NCBI RefSeq assembly: GCF_020297055.1
Contig: NZ_JAIXCQ010000005.1
Span: forward strand, 124,001-188,000
Source of the DNA: Isoptericola luteus
Lineage (GTDB): Bacteria > Actinomycetota > Actinomycetes > Actinomycetales > Cellulomonadaceae
Direction of reading: 5' to 3'
DNA: 64,000 bases
Shown here: positions 9,093 to 19,276 of the stretch, piece after piece
How positions within the stretch are numbered: position 1 is the stretch's first letter
How the letters are laid out: each line of letters begins with the position of its first letter
The notes under the pieces: generated by a model
Told to the model about the DNA's origin: nothing
The model's database searches: none
What the model saw: only the letters and a program-made list of their open reading frames with translations
Translations under genes and position numbers: made by a program

Positions 9093-9820
9093 GCGGCGAC
9101 CTCGGCCGCGGTCCGTTGCGCGCCCGCTCCCGCGCCGTGTGGGCCGTCGTGGCGCTCGGCGGCCTGCTGCTGGCGACCGCCGGGCCCACCTGGCTGAGCA
9201 CGACCGTGTCCACGGCCCTGGCGGACGTCGTCCCGGTCGAGGTCACCGGGACGAGCGCGACGCCCGCCGTGGGTGCGGCTGGGCTCGTGGTCGTCGCGGG
9301 CGGGCTCGCCCTGGCGATCGCCGGGCGGGTCGCGCGGTGGGTGGCCCTGGTCGTGGTCGCGCTCGCCGGACTGCTGTCCTCCGTCTCGGCCGTGGGGATC
9401 CTCGCCGACCCCGTCCCCGCGGCGACGACCGGTGCGTCCGCGGTCGCCGGGGTGACGGACCTGACCTCGCCGGTGTCGCTCACCGCGTGGCCCTGGCTCA
9501 CCGCCGCGCTGGGGGTGCTCGTCGCCGTCGTCGCGGTGCTCGCGGCGCTCGGTGCGCCGGCGTGGGGGACGACGTCGGGGCGGCACGAGCGCGCGGGCGC
9601 CGCCTCCCCGGCAGGCGACGGCGCGCCGACGGCGGCCGCCGTCGGGCCGGCAGCCGGCGCCGGACCGGACGCCGGACCGGACGCCGGACCGGACGCCGGA
9701 CCGGGTGACGGAGTCCCGGGCGCAGCGGGCGGCGAGCCCGGCCACGCGCACGACGCGCACGACCCGCACGACGCCTGGGACGCGCTGTCCCAGGGCACGG
9801 ACCCCTCCGCGGACCGCTAG
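9089..9820 (+). CDS. Trp-operon-associated membrane protein (TIGR02234-like)
   Basis: A 243-residue protein with four hydrophobic segments (about residues 17-35, 65-85, 90-110 and 135-155). They are followed by a long hydrophilic tail rich in Gly, Pro, Asp and Ala. It matches the actinobacterial family that sits between trpE and trpC. The Trp in the second half and the C-terminal DAWDALSQGTDPS resemble that family's conserved end. Its biochemical role is not established; a link to tryptophan synthesis or transport is suggested only by position. The tail carries a GPDA repeat from 12-bp tandem units and a His/Asp-rich stretch (HAHDAHDPHD) that could bind metal. The GTG start overlaps the trpE stop. 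Confidence 0.8.
   Translation: MSGDLGRGPLRARSRAVWAVVALGGLLLATAGPTWLSTTVSTALADVVPVEVTGTSATPAVGAAGLVVVAGGLALAIAGRVARWVALVVVALAGLLSSVSAVGILADPVPAATTGASAVAGVTDLTSPVSLTAWPWLTAALGVLVAVVAVLAALGAPAWGTTSGRHERAGAASPAGDGAPTAAAVGPAAGAGPDAGPDAGPDAGPGDGVPGAAGGEPGHAHDAHDPHDAWDALSQGTDPSADR
9662..9703 (+). repeat. 12-bp tandem repeat inside the Trp-associated protein gene
   Basis: Three exact copies of GGACCGGACGCC (9662-9673, 9674-9685, 9686-9697) plus a partial fourth encode repeated Gly-Pro-Asp-Ala in the hydrophilic tail. The unit length keeps the frame, so copy number could vary without harm. Confidence 0.8.
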
Positions 9821-9823
9821 GCT
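9818..9823 (+). promoter_or_regulatory. -10 element before the small HGxxPAAW-type gene
   Basis: TAGGCT overlaps the stop codon TAG of the upstream gene. It would start transcription near 9830, about 30 nt before ATG 9861, which also has a purine-rich ribosome binding site (GAAAGG). Confidence 0.4.
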
Positions 9824-9860
9824 GGACCGCGCGCATCACGTGACGAAAGGCAACGACTCC

Positions 9861-10139
9861 ATGACCGACAACCGCAACGCCGAGGTCGCCTACCTGCCCC
9901 CGGCCGTACCGCCCACCAACCACGGTCACACGACCGCCGCGTGGACCGCCATGATCGGTGTCATGGTCGGCACCGTCGTCGCCGCGATCGGGTTCCTGCC
10001 GATGGTCTCCACCACGGTGTTCTGGGCGGGACTCGTCGTCGTGGCGGTCTCCCTGGTGGCCGGCCTCGTGCTGCGCAACATGGGCTACGGCCAGCCGAAG
10101 CCCGGCGTGACCCCGAAGCGGGCGAGCGCCTCGCACTGA
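9861..10139 (+). CDS. Small HGxxPAAW-type membrane protein
   Basis: A 92-residue protein with two membrane segments (about residues 30-50 and 55-77). It has the motif NHGHTTAAW, which resembles the HGxxPAAW motif of a small actinobacterial membrane family (DUF6704) usually found in trp operons. The Pro of the motif is Thr here. The C-terminus is basic (PKRASASH). No function is known for the family. ATG 9861 has GAAAGG about 9 nt upstream. A strong hairpin follows 27 nt after the stop, so this gene ends the trpE transcript and trpC is likely read separately. Confidence 0.75.
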   Translation: MTDNRNAEVAYLPPAVPPTNHGHTTAAWTAMIGVMVGTVVAAIGFLPMVSTTVFWAGLVVVAVSLVAGLVLRNMGYGQPKPGVTPKRASASH

Positions 10140-10165
10140 GAGCAGCCCCCCGCACCACCCTCACG

Positions 10166-10197
10166 GCGCGCCCCGACCACCGCTCGTCGGGGCGCGC
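10166..10197 (+). terminator. 12-bp perfect hairpin before trpC
   Basis: GCGCGCCCCGAC (10166-10177) pairs fully with GTCGGGGCGCGC (10186-10197) across an 8-nt loop. It separates the trpE unit from trpC. Confidence 0.65.
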
Positions 10198-10268
10198 TGC
10201 GCGTCCGGGCTGCTGCCGGCGGGTGTCTCACGCTCCGGAGCACGTCCGGGGTCACCCGTCGGCGGGCC

Positions 10269-10274
10269 TACGAT
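10269..10274 (+). promoter_or_regulatory. -10 element upstream of trpC
   Basis: TACGAT lies 54 nt before the trpC ATG and just downstream of the hairpin at 10166-10197. No clear -35 box is visible. Confidence 0.45.
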
Positions 10275-10327
10275 GGCTGGCAGGCGTGGGCAGGGACGGA
10301 TCTGCGCCGGGGGACGGGAGGCACAGC

Positions 10328-11152
10328 ATGACGGTCCTGGAGGACATCATCGCGGGGGTCCGCGAGGACCTCGCCGTGCGCCAGGCGCACACATCTCTGG
10401 ACGTGCTCAAGGAGCGCGCGGCACGGGTTCCGGGCGCGCTCGAGTGCTGCGGCCGACTCCTGTCGGAGGACCGGGTCGCGGTGATCGCCGAGGTCAAGCG
10501 GTCCAGCCCGAGCAAGGGCGACCTGGCGCCGATCGTCGACCCGGCGTCCCTCGCCGAGGAGTACGCCAGGGGCGGCGCGAGCGCGATCTCGGTGCTCACC
10601 GAGCAGCGCCGCTTCGGCGGCAGCCTCGACGACCTGGACGCGGTGCGCGCCCGGGTCGACGTCCCGGTCCTGCGCAAGGACTTCGTCGTCACGCCGTACC
10701 AGGTGTGGGAGGCGCGCGCCCACGGCGCGGACCTGGTGCTGCTCATCGTGGCGGCGCTCGAGCAGACCGTCCTGACCTCGCTGGTCGAGCGCGTGCACTC
10801 CCTCGGCATGACCGCCCTGGTCGAGGCGCACACCGCGGACGAGGTGAAGCGCGCCCTCGACGCCGGTGCCCGGGTGGTGGGCGTCAACGCCCGCGACCTC
10901 AAGACCCTCGAGGTGGACCGCAGCACGTTCGCCCGCCTCGCGCCGCTGGTCCCCGACAACGTGGTGCGCGTCGCGGAGTCCGGGGTGCGCGGCCCGCACG
11001 ACGTGCTCGACTACGCGCGCTCCGGTGCGCACGCCGTGCTCGTCGGCGAGGCGCTCGTCACGGGCGGGACGCCGCGCCGGTCCGTGGCCGACCTCGTGGC
11101 CGCAGGGCAGCACCCGGCCCTGTGGTCTGTGCGGCCCGCCGCCCAGCCCTGA
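10328..11152 (+). CDS. trpC: Indole-3-glycerol phosphate synthase TrpC
   Basis: Closes the indole ring from carboxyphenylaminodeoxyribulose phosphate in tryptophan synthesis. The 274-residue product is a single TIM barrel, so this is not a TrpC-TrpF fusion. It shows [15 protein letters not shown] with the catalytic Lys, [22 protein letters not shown], the Asn in [11 protein letters not shown], and the phosphate site AESGV...LVGEALV. ATG 10328 follows GGGAGG. trpF is absent from the window; actinobacteria often use the bifunctional PriA instead. trpB starts 96 nt downstream. Confidence 0.95.
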   Translation: MTVLEDIIAGVREDLAVRQAHTSLDVLKERAARVPGALECCGRLLSEDRVAVIAEVKRSSPSKGDLAPIVDPASLAEEYARGGASAISVLTEQRRFGGSLDDLDAVRARVDVPVLRKDFVVTPYQVWEARAHGADLVLLIVAALEQTVLTSLVERVHSLGMTALVEAHTADEVKRALDAGARVVGVNARDLKTLEVDRSTFARLAPLVPDNVVRVAESGVRGPHDVLDYARSGAHAVLVGEALVTGGTPRRSVADLVAAGQHPALWSVRPAAQP

Positions 11153-11248
11153 TCAGCTCTGACCAGCCCTGACCGGCCACGGCGCACCGGCGCCGCGCCG
11201 CCCCCGCCACTTCTGCCCACACCCCCGACGACCCGAGAGGGAGGCGCT

Positions 11249-12562
11249 GTGCCCGACCAGCCCGACCAGCCCGTGCGCGACGCGCTGACCGAGACCCTGG
11301 CCCACCAGGTGCTCGGGCGGCTCGCCGACGTGCAGGGCCCGTACTTCGGCGAGTTCGGCGGCCGGTTCGTCCCGGAGGCGCTCATCGCGGCGCTGGACGA
11401 GCTCGAGACCGAGTACCGCAAGGCGCTCGGAGACCCCGCCTTCACCGCCGAGCTGGCGCGCCTGCACAGGGAGTACACGGGCCGCCCGTCGCCGCTGACG
11501 GAGGTGCCCCGGTTCGCGGAGCACGCGGGCGGCCAGCGGGTCTTCCTCAAGCGCGAGGACCTCAACCACACGGGCTCGCACAAGATCAACAACGTGCTGG
11601 GTCAGGCGCTGCTGGTCAAGCGCATGGGCAAGACCCGCGTGATCGCGGAGACCGGTGCCGGGCAGCACGGCGTGGCGACCGCGACGGCGGCCGCGCTGCT
11701 GGACCTCGAGTGCGTCGTGTACATGGGCGAGGAGGACACCCGCCGTCAGGCGCTCAACGTGGCGCGGATGCGGCTGCTGGGCGCCGAGGTGGTCCCGGTG
11801 CAGATCGGGTCCCGCACCCTCAAGGACGCGATCAACGAGGCGTTGCGGGACTGGGTCGCCAACGTCGAGAGCACCCACTACCTGCTCGGCACCGTCACGG
11901 GTCCGCACCCGTTCCCGGAGATGGTCCGCGAGTTCCACCGCATCATCGGCGAGGAGGCCCGCGAGCAGGTCCTCGACCGGGTCGGTCGGCTGCCGGACGC
12001 CCTGGCCGCCTGCGTCGGCGGTGGGTCGAACGCGCTCGGGCTCTTCAACGCCTTCCTCGACGACGAGGGCGTGGCGCTGTACGGCTTCGAGGCCGGGGGC
12101 GAGGGGATCGACAGCGGGCGGCACGCCGCCCGCTTCTCGGGCGGGGCGCCCGGGGTGCTCCACGGAGCCCGCTCGTACCTGCTGCAGGACGACGACGGCC
12201 AGACGTTGCCGAGCCACTCCGTCTCGGCGGGGCTGGACTACCCGAGCGTCGGCCCCGCGCACGCATGGCTGCACGACCTGGGCCGCGCCGTCTACGAGCC
12301 GGTGACCGACGACGAGGCCATGGAGGCGTTCCGCCTCCTGTGCTGCACGGAGGGCATCATCCCGGCGATCGAGTCCGCGCACGCGCTCGCAGGCGCGCTG
12401 CGCGTCGGGCGTCGTGCGGCGGACGACGGACGCACGGACCAGGTGATCCTCGTCAACCTCTCCGGGCGCGGGGACAAGGACGTGGCGACCGCCGCGACGT
12501 GGTTCGGCCTGCTGGACGACGAGGCCGCCCAGGCGGCGCAGGGCACCGAGGGGGACAAGTGA
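11249..12562 (+). CDS. trpB: Tryptophan synthase beta chain TrpB
   Basis: Joins indole and serine to make tryptophan, using pyridoxal phosphate, in an alpha2-beta2 complex with TrpA. The 437-residue product has [14 protein letters not shown] near the start, the PLP Lys in [19 protein letters not shown], the phosphate loop [10 protein letters not shown], and the C-terminal [11 protein letters not shown] 11249 is preceded by a very strong GAGAGGGAGG site. The first 12 or so residues repeat DQPDQP and are not conserved. The stop overlaps the trpA start (GTGA), so the two subunits are coupled and made in equal amounts. Confidence 0.97.
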   Translation: MPDQPDQPVRDALTETLAHQVLGRLADVQGPYFGEFGGRFVPEALIAALDELETEYRKALGDPAFTAELARLHREYTGRPSPLTEVPRFAEHAGGQRVFLKREDLNHTGSHKINNVLGQALLVKRMGKTRVIAETGAGQHGVATATAAALLDLECVVYMGEEDTRRQALNVARMRLLGAEVVPVQIGSRTLKDAINEALRDWVANVESTHYLLGTVTGPHPFPEMVREFHRIIGEEAREQVLDRVGRLPDALAACVGGGSNALGLFNAFLDDEGVALYGFEAGGEGIDSGRHAARFSGGAPGVLHGARSYLLQDDDGQTLPSHSVSAGLDYPSVGPAHAWLHDLGRAVYEPVTDDEAMEAFRLLCCTEGIIPAIESAHALAGALRVGRRAADDGRTDQVILVNLSGRGDKDVATAATWFGLLDDEAAQAAQGTEGDK

Positions 12563-13494
12563 GCGCAGCGACCAGCCCGGTGGGCACCATGCCCGTCGCC
12601 TCGGCGACCGGTGACCGGATCGCCGCCCTGCGTGCCGAGGGGCGCGCGGCGCTGGTGGGCTACCTGCCGGTCGGCTTCCCCGACGTCGAGCGGTCCGTCG
12701 AGGCGGTCCTCGCGATGGTGGACGCCGGGGCGGACGTCGTCGAGGTGGGCGTGCCGTACACGGACCCCGTGATGGACGGCCCGGTGATCCAGCGCGCGGC
12801 CGAGGCCGCGCTCGCGGGCGGCACGCGGGTCCGCGACGTCCTGCGCGTCGCCGAGGCCGTGGCGTCCCACACTGCCGGCCGGGTGCCGACGCTGGTGATG
12901 AGCTACTGGAACCCGCTCCTGCGCTACGGCGTGGACGCGTTCGCGCGCGACCTGGCTGCCGCCGGCGGCGCGGGCGTGATCACCCCGGACCTCATCCCGG
13001 ACGAGGGTGCCGAGTGGATCGCGGCCTCCGACGCCCACGGCCTCGACCGGGTCTTCCTGGTCGCGCCGAGCTCGACGCCCGAGCGGCTGCAGCGCACGGT
13101 CCGCGCCACCCGCGGTTTCGTCTACGCCGCCTCGACGATGGGCGTCACCGGCGCGCGCTCCCAGGTGGGCGCCCGCGCGGAGCAGCTCGTGGCGGACACC
13201 CGCGCCGCGGGTGCCCGTGACGTCTGCGTCGGCCTCGGCGTCTCGACCGGCGACCACGCCGCCCAGGTGGGCCGGTACGCGGACGGCGTCATCGTGGGGT
13301 CGGCGCTCGTGGGTGCGCTCCTCGCCGACGGACCCTGGTCGGCCCGGATCGACGAGCTCCAGCGTCGCACCGCGGACCTGGCCGACGGTGTCCGCCGGGC
13401 CCGCGGCGCCGGGCCGGTGGCCGCTGGCCGTACAGTTCTGGCCGTGGACGACTCGACGACCGTGGACCCGACCTCGCAGGAGACCTCCCCGTGA
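12559..13494 (+). CDS. trpA: Tryptophan synthase alpha chain TrpA
   Basis: Cleaves indole-3-glycerol phosphate and passes indole through a tunnel to TrpB. The 311-residue protein has the catalytic Glu in [11 protein letters not shown] and the catalytic Asp in PVMDGPVIQ, then [11 protein letters not shown] and the phosphate site VGLGVST...GVIVGSALV. It is some 40 residues longer than the usual 265-270, with an acidic, low-complexity tail ([16 protein letters not shown]) that looks like read-through of a promoter and leader for lgt. GTG 12559 overlaps the trpB stop, and the trpA stop overlaps the lgt start by 4 nt. Confidence 0.95.
   Translation: MSAATSPVGTMPVASATGDRIAALRAEGRAALVGYLPVGFPDVERSVEAVLAMVDAGADVVEVGVPYTDPVMDGPVIQRAAEAALAGGTRVRDVLRVAEAVASHTAGRVPTLVMSYWNPLLRYGVDAFARDLAAAGGAGVITPDLIPDEGAEWIAASDAHGLDRVFLVAPSSTPERLQRTVRATRGFVYAASTMGVTGARSQVGARAEQLVADTRAAGARDVCVGLGVSTGDHAAQVGRYADGVIVGSALVGALLADGPWSARIDELQRRTADLADGVRRARGAGPVAAGRTVLAVDDSTTVDPTSQETSP
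13431..13436 (+). promoter_or_regulatory. Possible internal -10 for lgt inside trpA
   Basis: TACAGT lies 7 nt before an in-frame GTG at 13444, matching the leaderless pattern used elsewhere in the window. A transcript from here would carry a 16-codon open frame that is simply the end of trpA, overlapping lgt. This is an inference from spacing only. Confidence 0.35.
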
Positions 13495-14588
13495 CCGGAC
13501 TGACGAGCGGGCTCCAGGCCTCCCTGGCGACCGCGCTGCACACCGCGATCCCGAGCCCGCCCCAGCACACGTGGTACCTCGGTCCGGTGCCCCTGCGCGC
13601 CTACGCGCTGGCGATCCTCGCCGGCATCGTCGTCGCGGTCCTGATCACCATGAAGCGCTGGGTGGCGCGCGGTGGCGTGGCCGACGACGTGCTCGACATC
13701 GCCTTCTGGGCGGTGCCGTTCGGCATCGTCGGCGGCCGGCTCTACCACGTCTTCAGCACGCCGGACCCGTACTTCGGGCCGGGCGGTGACCCGGTCCGGG
13801 CGCTGTACGTCTGGCAGGGCGGCCTCGGCATCTGGGGAGCCGTGGCGCTCGGCGCCGTCGGCGCCTGGATCGGCTGCCGGCGCAAGGGCGTGCGGCTGAG
13901 CAGCTATGCGGACGCCCTCGCGCCAGGTCTGCTCGTCGCGCAGGCGATCGGCCGCCTGGGGAACTGGTTCAACCAGGAGCTCTTCGGCGCCCCCACGACG
14001 CTGCCGTGGGGCCTGGAGATCGACACCCCGTACCTGCCGGTGGACCCCGCGACGGGGCTGGTCTACGCGGAAGGTACCCTCTTCCATCCGACATTCCTGT
14101 ACGAGATGATCTGGAACCTCGCAGCGGCGGCGTTCTTGATCTGGCTCGACCGTCGGTACAGGCTCGGTCATGGGCGGGTATTCTGGGCCTACGTCGCGAC
14201 CTATACCCTTGGCAGGGTGTGGATCGAGATGCTCCGCATCGACACCGCAGAGCACGTGCTCGGGCTGCGGCTGAACGTCTGGACGTCGATCATCGTCGGC
14301 CTTGGTGCCGTCGTGGCGTTCGTCGTCATCGGCCGCAGGTACCCCGAGCGCGAGGACGGGGTGCAGCTGCCCGGCCGTGCTGCGGCGGGCGGTGCGGAGG
14401 GCGTCGAGGGCGCCGGGGACACCCGGGGAACGTCCGCGGCGGACGATCATGACAGGACGACCAACGAGCACGGTGGCGACGACACGAACGACGCCGACCG
14501 GCCGGACGACCCCGACGAGGGCCGCGGCCGGGACCGTGCTGGAGCGGACGCCGACGGGCCCGACCCGGGGTCGACGGCCCGCGCCTGA
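13491..14588 (+). CDS. lgt: Prolipoprotein diacylglyceryl transferase Lgt
   Basis: Attaches diacylglycerol to the lipobox Cys of prolipoproteins in the membrane, the first step of lipoprotein maturation. The 365-residue protein has about seven membrane segments and the family signature [13 protein letters not shown] (near residue 160). It also shows [20 protein letters not shown] and [12 protein letters not shown]. The last 70-80 residues are a hydrophilic, Asp/Arg/Gly-rich cytoplasmic tail, common in actinobacterial Lgt. The GTG start overlaps the trpA stop, and a possible internal promoter lies 55 nt upstream. The trpA-lgt order is conserved in actinobacteria. Confidence 0.94.
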   Translation: MTGLTSGLQASLATALHTAIPSPPQHTWYLGPVPLRAYALAILAGIVVAVLITMKRWVARGGVADDVLDIAFWAVPFGIVGGRLYHVFSTPDPYFGPGGDPVRALYVWQGGLGIWGAVALGAVGAWIGCRRKGVRLSSYADALAPGLLVAQAIGRLGNWFNQELFGAPTTLPWGLEIDTPYLPVDPATGLVYAEGTLFHPTFLYEMIWNLAAAAFLIWLDRRYRLGHGRVFWAYVATYTLGRVWIEMLRIDTAEHVLGLRLNVWTSIIVGLGAVVAFVVIGRRYPEREDGVQLPGRAAAGGAEGVEGAGDTRGTSAADDHDRTTNEHGGDDTNDADRPDDPDEGRGRDRAGADADGPDPGSTARA

Positions 14589-14707
14589 GGCGGTACGCGT
14601 CCCGGACACCTCCGGGGTCGTGTCGCCGTGTACCGACGGGCCGACGGCGTCCCGACCATCTTGAGCTAGGCGTGCCCGCGTGCGGGCGCGGACGGAGGAC
14701 GGTGTTG

Positions 14708-17700
14708 ATGACTAGGCCGCAGCATGGGGTCCAGGCACCCCGGGCACAGGGTCTGTACGACCCCACGGCCGAGCACGACGCGTGCGGCGTCGCGTTCGTG
14801 GCGACCCTGCGCGGGACGCCCGGGCGCGACATCGTGGACGCGGGGCTCACCGCGCTGCTGAACCTCGACCACCGCGGCGCGGTGGGTGCGGAGGAGAACA
14901 GCGGGGACGGCGCAGGGATCCTCACGCAGATCCCGGACGCCTTCGTCCGCGACGTGATCCCTGTCGAGCTGCCCCCCGCGGGCCGCTACGCCATCGGCAT
15001 GGCGTTCCTCCCGCAAGACGGGGCCGAGGCGGACCGGGTGGTGGCGCGCTTCGACGCGATCGCCGCCGAGGAGAAGCTCGAGGTGCTCGCCTGGCGCGAC
15101 GTGCCGGTCACGGCCGACCTCGTCGGGCCGACGGCCCGTGCCTCGATGCCGCTGTTCCGCCAGGTCGTCGTGGCGGACCCGTCGCGCGAGCTGTCCGGCC
15201 TCGAGCTGGACCGCCGCACGTACCGGCTGCGCAAGCGTGCCCAGAACGAGCTGGACCTGTTCCTGGCGTCGCTGTCGTGCCGCACCCTGACCTACAAGGG
15301 CATGCTCACGACGGCTCAGCTCGAGCCGTTCTTCCCCGACCTGTCCGACCCGCGGTACGCGTCGGAGATCGCGCTCGTCCACTCGCGGTTCTCGACCAAC
15401 ACGTTCCCGTCGTGGCCGCTGGCCCAGCCCTTCCGGCTCCTGGCGCACAACGGCGAGATCAACACGGTGCGCGGCAACCGGAACTGGATGGCGGCGCGCG
15501 AGGGCACGCTCTCCAGCGACGTGCTGGGCGACCTGTCGCCGCTGCTGCCGGTGTGCACGGAGGGCTCCAGCGACTCCGCGAGCTTCGACGAGGTGCTCGA
15601 GCTGCTGCACCTCGGCGGCCGGTCGCTCCCGCACGCGGTGCTCATGATGGTGCCGGAGGCGTGGGAGAACCACGCGGAGATGGACCCGGCACGCCGCGCG
15701 TTCTACCAGTACCACGCCAACCTCATGGAGCCCTGGGACGGCCCCGCCTGCCTGACGTTCACCGACGGCACGCTGATTGGCGCGGTGCTGGACCGCAACG
15801 GGCTGCGCCCGGGCCGGTACTGGGTCACCGAGGACGGTCTGGTCGTGCTCGCGTCGGAGGCCGGGGTCCTGGACCTCGACCCCGCGACCATCGTGCGCAA
15901 GGGCCGCCTGGAGCCGGGGCGCATGTTCCTGGTCGACACGGAGCAGGGCCGGATCGTCGAGGACGACGAGGTCAAGGGCCAGCTCGCCGCGCACCGTCCC
16001 TACGGCGAATGGATCGCCGGCAACACGATCACCCTGGACTCGCTGCCGGAGCGTGAGCACGTCGCGCACTCGCCGGCGTCGGTCCAGCGTCGTCAGCGCG
16101 CCTTCGGCTACACCACCGAGGAGCTCAAGGTCATCCTGACGCCGATGGCGAACCAGGGTGCGGAGCCGCTGGGGGCGATGGGGTCCGACACCCCGATCGC
16201 CGTCCTCTCCAGCCGGCCGCGGCTGCTCTTCGACTACTTCACGCAGATGTTCGCGCAGGTCACCAACCCGCCGCTGGACTCGATCCGTGAACAGCTCGTC
16301 ACGGCCATCGACAGCACGATCGGGCCCGAGCCGAACCTGCTCGACGAGGTCGCGCAGCACGCCCGCAAGCTGGACCTGCCGTTCCCCGTGATCGACAACG
16401 ACGAGCTCGCCAAGATCGTGCGCATCGACCGGGACCCGCGCCTGGAGGGCGAGTTCCGGGCGGGCATCGTCCGCGGGCTCTACGAGGTCTCGGGCGGCGG
16501 CCGGGCGCTGCAGGCGCGCCTGGAGGAGATCTTCGCCCAGGTCGACGCGGAGATCGCGGACGGCGTGACGCACATCGTGCTGTCCGACCGCGACTCGGAC
16601 TCCGAGCTCGCGCCGATCCCGTCGCTGCTGCTCACCAGCGCCGTCCACCACCACCTGCTGCGCCGCCACACGCGCACCAAGATCTCCCTGGTGGTCGAGG
16701 CCGGCGACGTGCGCGAGGTGCACCACGTCGCGCTGCTCATCGGTTACGGCGCCGCGGCGGTCAACCCGTACCTCGCGATGGAGACGGTCGAGGACCTCGC
16801 ACGGCACGACTACCTCGACGTCTCGCCCGAGACGGCGGTGGCGAACCTCATCACGGCGCTCGGCAAGGGCGTGCTCAAGGTGATGAGCAAGATGGGCATC
16901 TCGACGATCATGTCGTACCGCGGTGCGCAGATCTTCGAGGCCGTGGGCCTGTCCCACGAGCTCGTCGACGACTACTTCACGGGCACCACGAGCCGCCTCG
17001 GCGGCATCGGGCTGGACGTGATCGCCGCCGAGGTCGCCGCCCGGCACGCCGAGGCGTACCCGGCGTCGGGCAACCACAAGGCGCACCAGCGCCTCACCAG
17101 CGGCGGGGAGTACCAGTGGCGCCGTGACGGCGAGGAGCACCTCTTCGACCCGGAGACGGTGTTCCGTCTCCAGCACGCGACGCGCTCGGGCCGGATGGAC
17201 ATCTTCCGCCAGTACACCCGTCGCGTGGACGAGCAGTCGCGCCGGCTGATGACCCTGCGCGGGCTCCTGCGCTTCGACCCCGACCGTGAGCCCGTCCCGC
17301 TGGACGAGGTCGAGCCGGTCAGCGAGATCGTCAAGCGCTTCAACACGGGCGCGATGTCGTACGGCTCGATCTCGGCGGAGGCGCACGAGACTCTCGCGAT
17401 CGCGATGAACCGCCTCGGCGCCCGGTCGAACACCGGTGAGGGTGGCGAGGACCCCGAGCGCCTCTACGACCCGGAGCGTCGTTCGCGCGTCAAGCAGATC
17501 GCGTCGGGCCGCTTCGGCGTCACGAGCGAGTACCTCACCCACGCCGACGACATCCAGATCAAGCTCGCCCAGGGCGCCAAGCCCGGCGAGGGCGGTCAGC
17601 TGCCCGGGCCCAAGGTGTACCCGTGGGTCGCCAAGACGCGGCACTCGACGCCCGGCGTCGGGCTGATCTCGCCGCCGCCGCACCACGACATCTACTCCAT

Positions 17701-19276
17701 CGAGGACCTGGCGCAGCTCATCCACGACGCCAAGAACGCGAACCCGTCGGCCCGCGTCCACGTCAAGCTCGTCTCCGAGTTCGGCGTCGGCACCGTGGCG
17801 ACCGGCGTGTCCAAGGCGCACGCGGACGTCGTCCTGATCTCCGGGCACGACGGCGGCACGGGCGCGAGCCCGCTGACGTCGCTCAAGCACGCGGGCACGC
17901 CGTGGGAGATCGGCCTGGCGGAGACCCAGCAGACCCTCGTGCTGAACAACCTGCGCGACCGCATCGTCGTGCAGGTGGACGGGCAGATGAAGACGGGCCG
18001 CGACGTGGTCGTGGCCGCCCTGCTGGGTGCCGAGGAGTTCGGCTTCGCGACGGCTCCGATGGTCGTCTCGGGCTGCATCATGATGCGCGTGTGCCACCTG
18101 GACACGTGCCCCGTGGGCGTGGCCACGCAGAACCCGGAGCTGCGCAGCCGGTTCACGGGCAAGCCCGAGTTCGTCGTGAACTTCTTCGAGTTCCTCGCCC
18201 AGGAGGTGCGCGAGCACCTCGCCTCCCTCGGCTTCCGCTCGATCGCCGAGGCCGTGGGGCACGTCGAGGCGCTCGACACGCGCAAGGCCCTCGACCACTG
18301 GAAGGCACAGGGCCTCGACCTCGCGCCGGTGCTCGCCGCCCCGCAGGCGGGGCCGGACGCCGTCCTGCGCCAGGTCGCCACCCAGGACCACGGTCTCGCC
18401 AAGGCGCTGGACAACCAGCTCATCGAGTTCGCCCGCGAGGCGCTCGAGGACGCCCGGCCCGTGCAGATCTCCGTGCCGGTGCGCAACGTGAACCGCACGG
18501 TCGGCACCATGCTCGGCCACGAGGTCACCAAGCGGTACCGGGGCGAGGGCCTGCCCGACGACACCATCGACGTCACCCTCACCGGGTCCGCGGGCCAGTC
18601 GCTCGGCGCCTTCCTGCCGCGGGGTGTCACCCTGCGGCTGTTCGGCGACGCCAACGACTACGTGGGCAAGGGGCTCTCGGGTGGCCGGATCGTCGTCCGG
18701 CCGGACCGGGCCGCCGTCCTGGAGGGCGCGGCGAACGTCGTGGCGGGCAACGTCATCGGCTACGGCGCCACCTCGGGCGAGATCTTGCTGCGCGGTCGCG
18801 TGGGGGAGCGGTTCGCGGTGCGCAACTCCGGCGCGACGCTCGTCACCGAGGGCGTGGGCGACCACGGCTGCGAGTACATGACGGGCGGCACCGTCCTGGT
18901 GCTCGGCCCGACGGGGCGCAACTTCGGCGCGGGCATGTCCGGGGGCGTCGCGTACGTGCTCGGGCTGCGCGACGTCGCGATGAACACGCAGGCGGTCTCC
19001 TCGGGCGAGCTCGAGGTCGGCCCTCTGGATGACGCCGACTGGGAGCAGGTCACCGGCCTGCTGCGGCGGCACCTGGAGGAGACGGGATCGCCGGTGGCGG
19101 CCGAGCTCCTCGCCGACGACGGCGCGCGCGAGCTGTTCACGCGCGTGCTGCCCCGGGGGTGGGCCCGCGTGCGGGCCGCGCTCGCGGACGCCGAGTCCGA
19201 GGGCCGGACGCTGGGCGAGGGCAAGGGCTTCGACCCGACCCTGTGGGAGCACATCATGGAGGTGGCACGTGGCTGA
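14708..19276 (+). CDS. gltB: Glutamate synthase large subunit GltB
   Basis: Makes glutamate from glutamine and 2-oxoglutarate with GltD. The 1522-residue subunit has an N-terminal glutaminase domain, a central domain, an FMN-binding synthase domain (about residues 860-1250) and a C-terminal beta-helix domain. The nucleophile is Cys26 in DACGVAF, after a 25-residue propeptide that is cleaved. The iron-sulphur Cys residues lie in [15 protein letters not shown] (near residue 1122). ATG 14708 is chosen because GGAGGA lies 11 nt upstream and it gives a propeptide of normal size; a GTG at 14672 would add 12 residues with no support. gltD overlaps by 8 nt. Confidence 0.97.
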   Translation: MTRPQHGVQAPRAQGLYDPTAEHDACGVAFVATLRGTPGRDIVDAGLTALLNLDHRGAVGAEENSGDGAGILTQIPDAFVRDVIPVELPPAGRYAIGMAFLPQDGAEADRVVARFDAIAAEEKLEVLAWRDVPVTADLVGPTARASMPLFRQVVVADPSRELSGLELDRRTYRLRKRAQNELDLFLASLSCRTLTYKGMLTTAQLEPFFPDLSDPRYASEIALVHSRFSTNTFPSWPLAQPFRLLAHNGEINTVRGNRNWMAAREGTLSSDVLGDLSPLLPVCTEGSSDSASFDEVLELLHLGGRSLPHAVLMMVPEAWENHAEMDPARRAFYQYHANLMEPWDGPACLTFTDGTLIGAVLDRNGLRPGRYWVTEDGLVVLASEAGVLDLDPATIVRKGRLEPGRMFLVDTEQGRIVEDDEVKGQLAAHRPYGEWIAGNTITLDSLPEREHVAHSPASVQRRQRAFGYTTEELKVILTPMANQGAEPLGAMGSDTPIAVLSSRPRLLFDYFTQMFAQVTNPPLDSIREQLVTAIDSTIGPEPNLLDEVAQHARKLDLPFPVIDNDELAKIVRIDRDPRLEGEFRAGIVRGLYEVSGGGRALQARLEEIFAQVDAEIADGVTHIVLSDRDSDSELAPIPSLLLTSAVHHHLLRRHTRTKISLVVEAGDVREVHHVALLIGYGAAAVNPYLAMETVEDLARHDYLDVSPETAVANLITALGKGVLKVMSKMGISTIMSYRGAQIFEAVGLSHELVDDYFTGTTSRLGGIGLDVIAAEVAARHAEAYPASGNHKAHQRLTSGGEYQWRRDGEEHLFDPETVFRLQHATRSGRMDIFRQYTRRVDEQSRRLMTLRGLLRFDPDREPVPLDEVEPVSEIVKRFNTGAMSYGSISAEAHETLAIAMNRLGARSNTGEGGEDPERLYDPERRSRVKQIASGRFGVTSEYLTHADDIQIKLAQGAKPGEGGQLPGPKVYPWVAKTRHSTPGVGLISPPPHHDIYSIEDLAQLIHDAKNANPSARVHVKLVSEFGVGTVATGVSKAHADVVLISGHDGGTGASPLTSLKHAGTPWEIGLAETQQTLVLNNLRDRIVVQVDGQMKTGRDVVVAALLGAEEFGFATAPMVVSGCIMMRVCHLDTCPVGVATQNPELRSRFTGKPEFVVNFFEFLAQEVREHLASLGFRSIAEAVGHVEALDTRKALDHWKAQGLDLAPVLAAPQAGPDAVLRQVATQDHGLAKALDNQLIEFAREALEDARPVQISVPVRNVNRTVGTMLGHEVTKRYRGEGLPDDTIDVTLTGSAGQSLGAFLPRGVTLRLFGDANDYVGKGLSGGRIVVRPDRAAVLEGAANVVAGNVIGYGATSGEILLRGRVGERFAVRNSGATLVTEGVGDHGCEYMTGGTVLVLGPTGRNFGAGMSGGVAYVLGLRDVAMNTQAVSSGELEVGPLDDADWEQVTGLLRRHLEETGSPVAAELLADDGARELFTRVLPRGWARVRAALADAESEGRTLGEGKGFDPTLWEHIMEVARG

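Noticed and set aside
14667-14672. TAGGCG as a leaderless -10 for a gltB start at GTG 14672
   Set aside because: The hexamer overlaps the GTG, while ATG 14708 has a good GGAGGA and gives the usual 25-residue propeptide; it may still be a weak promoter.
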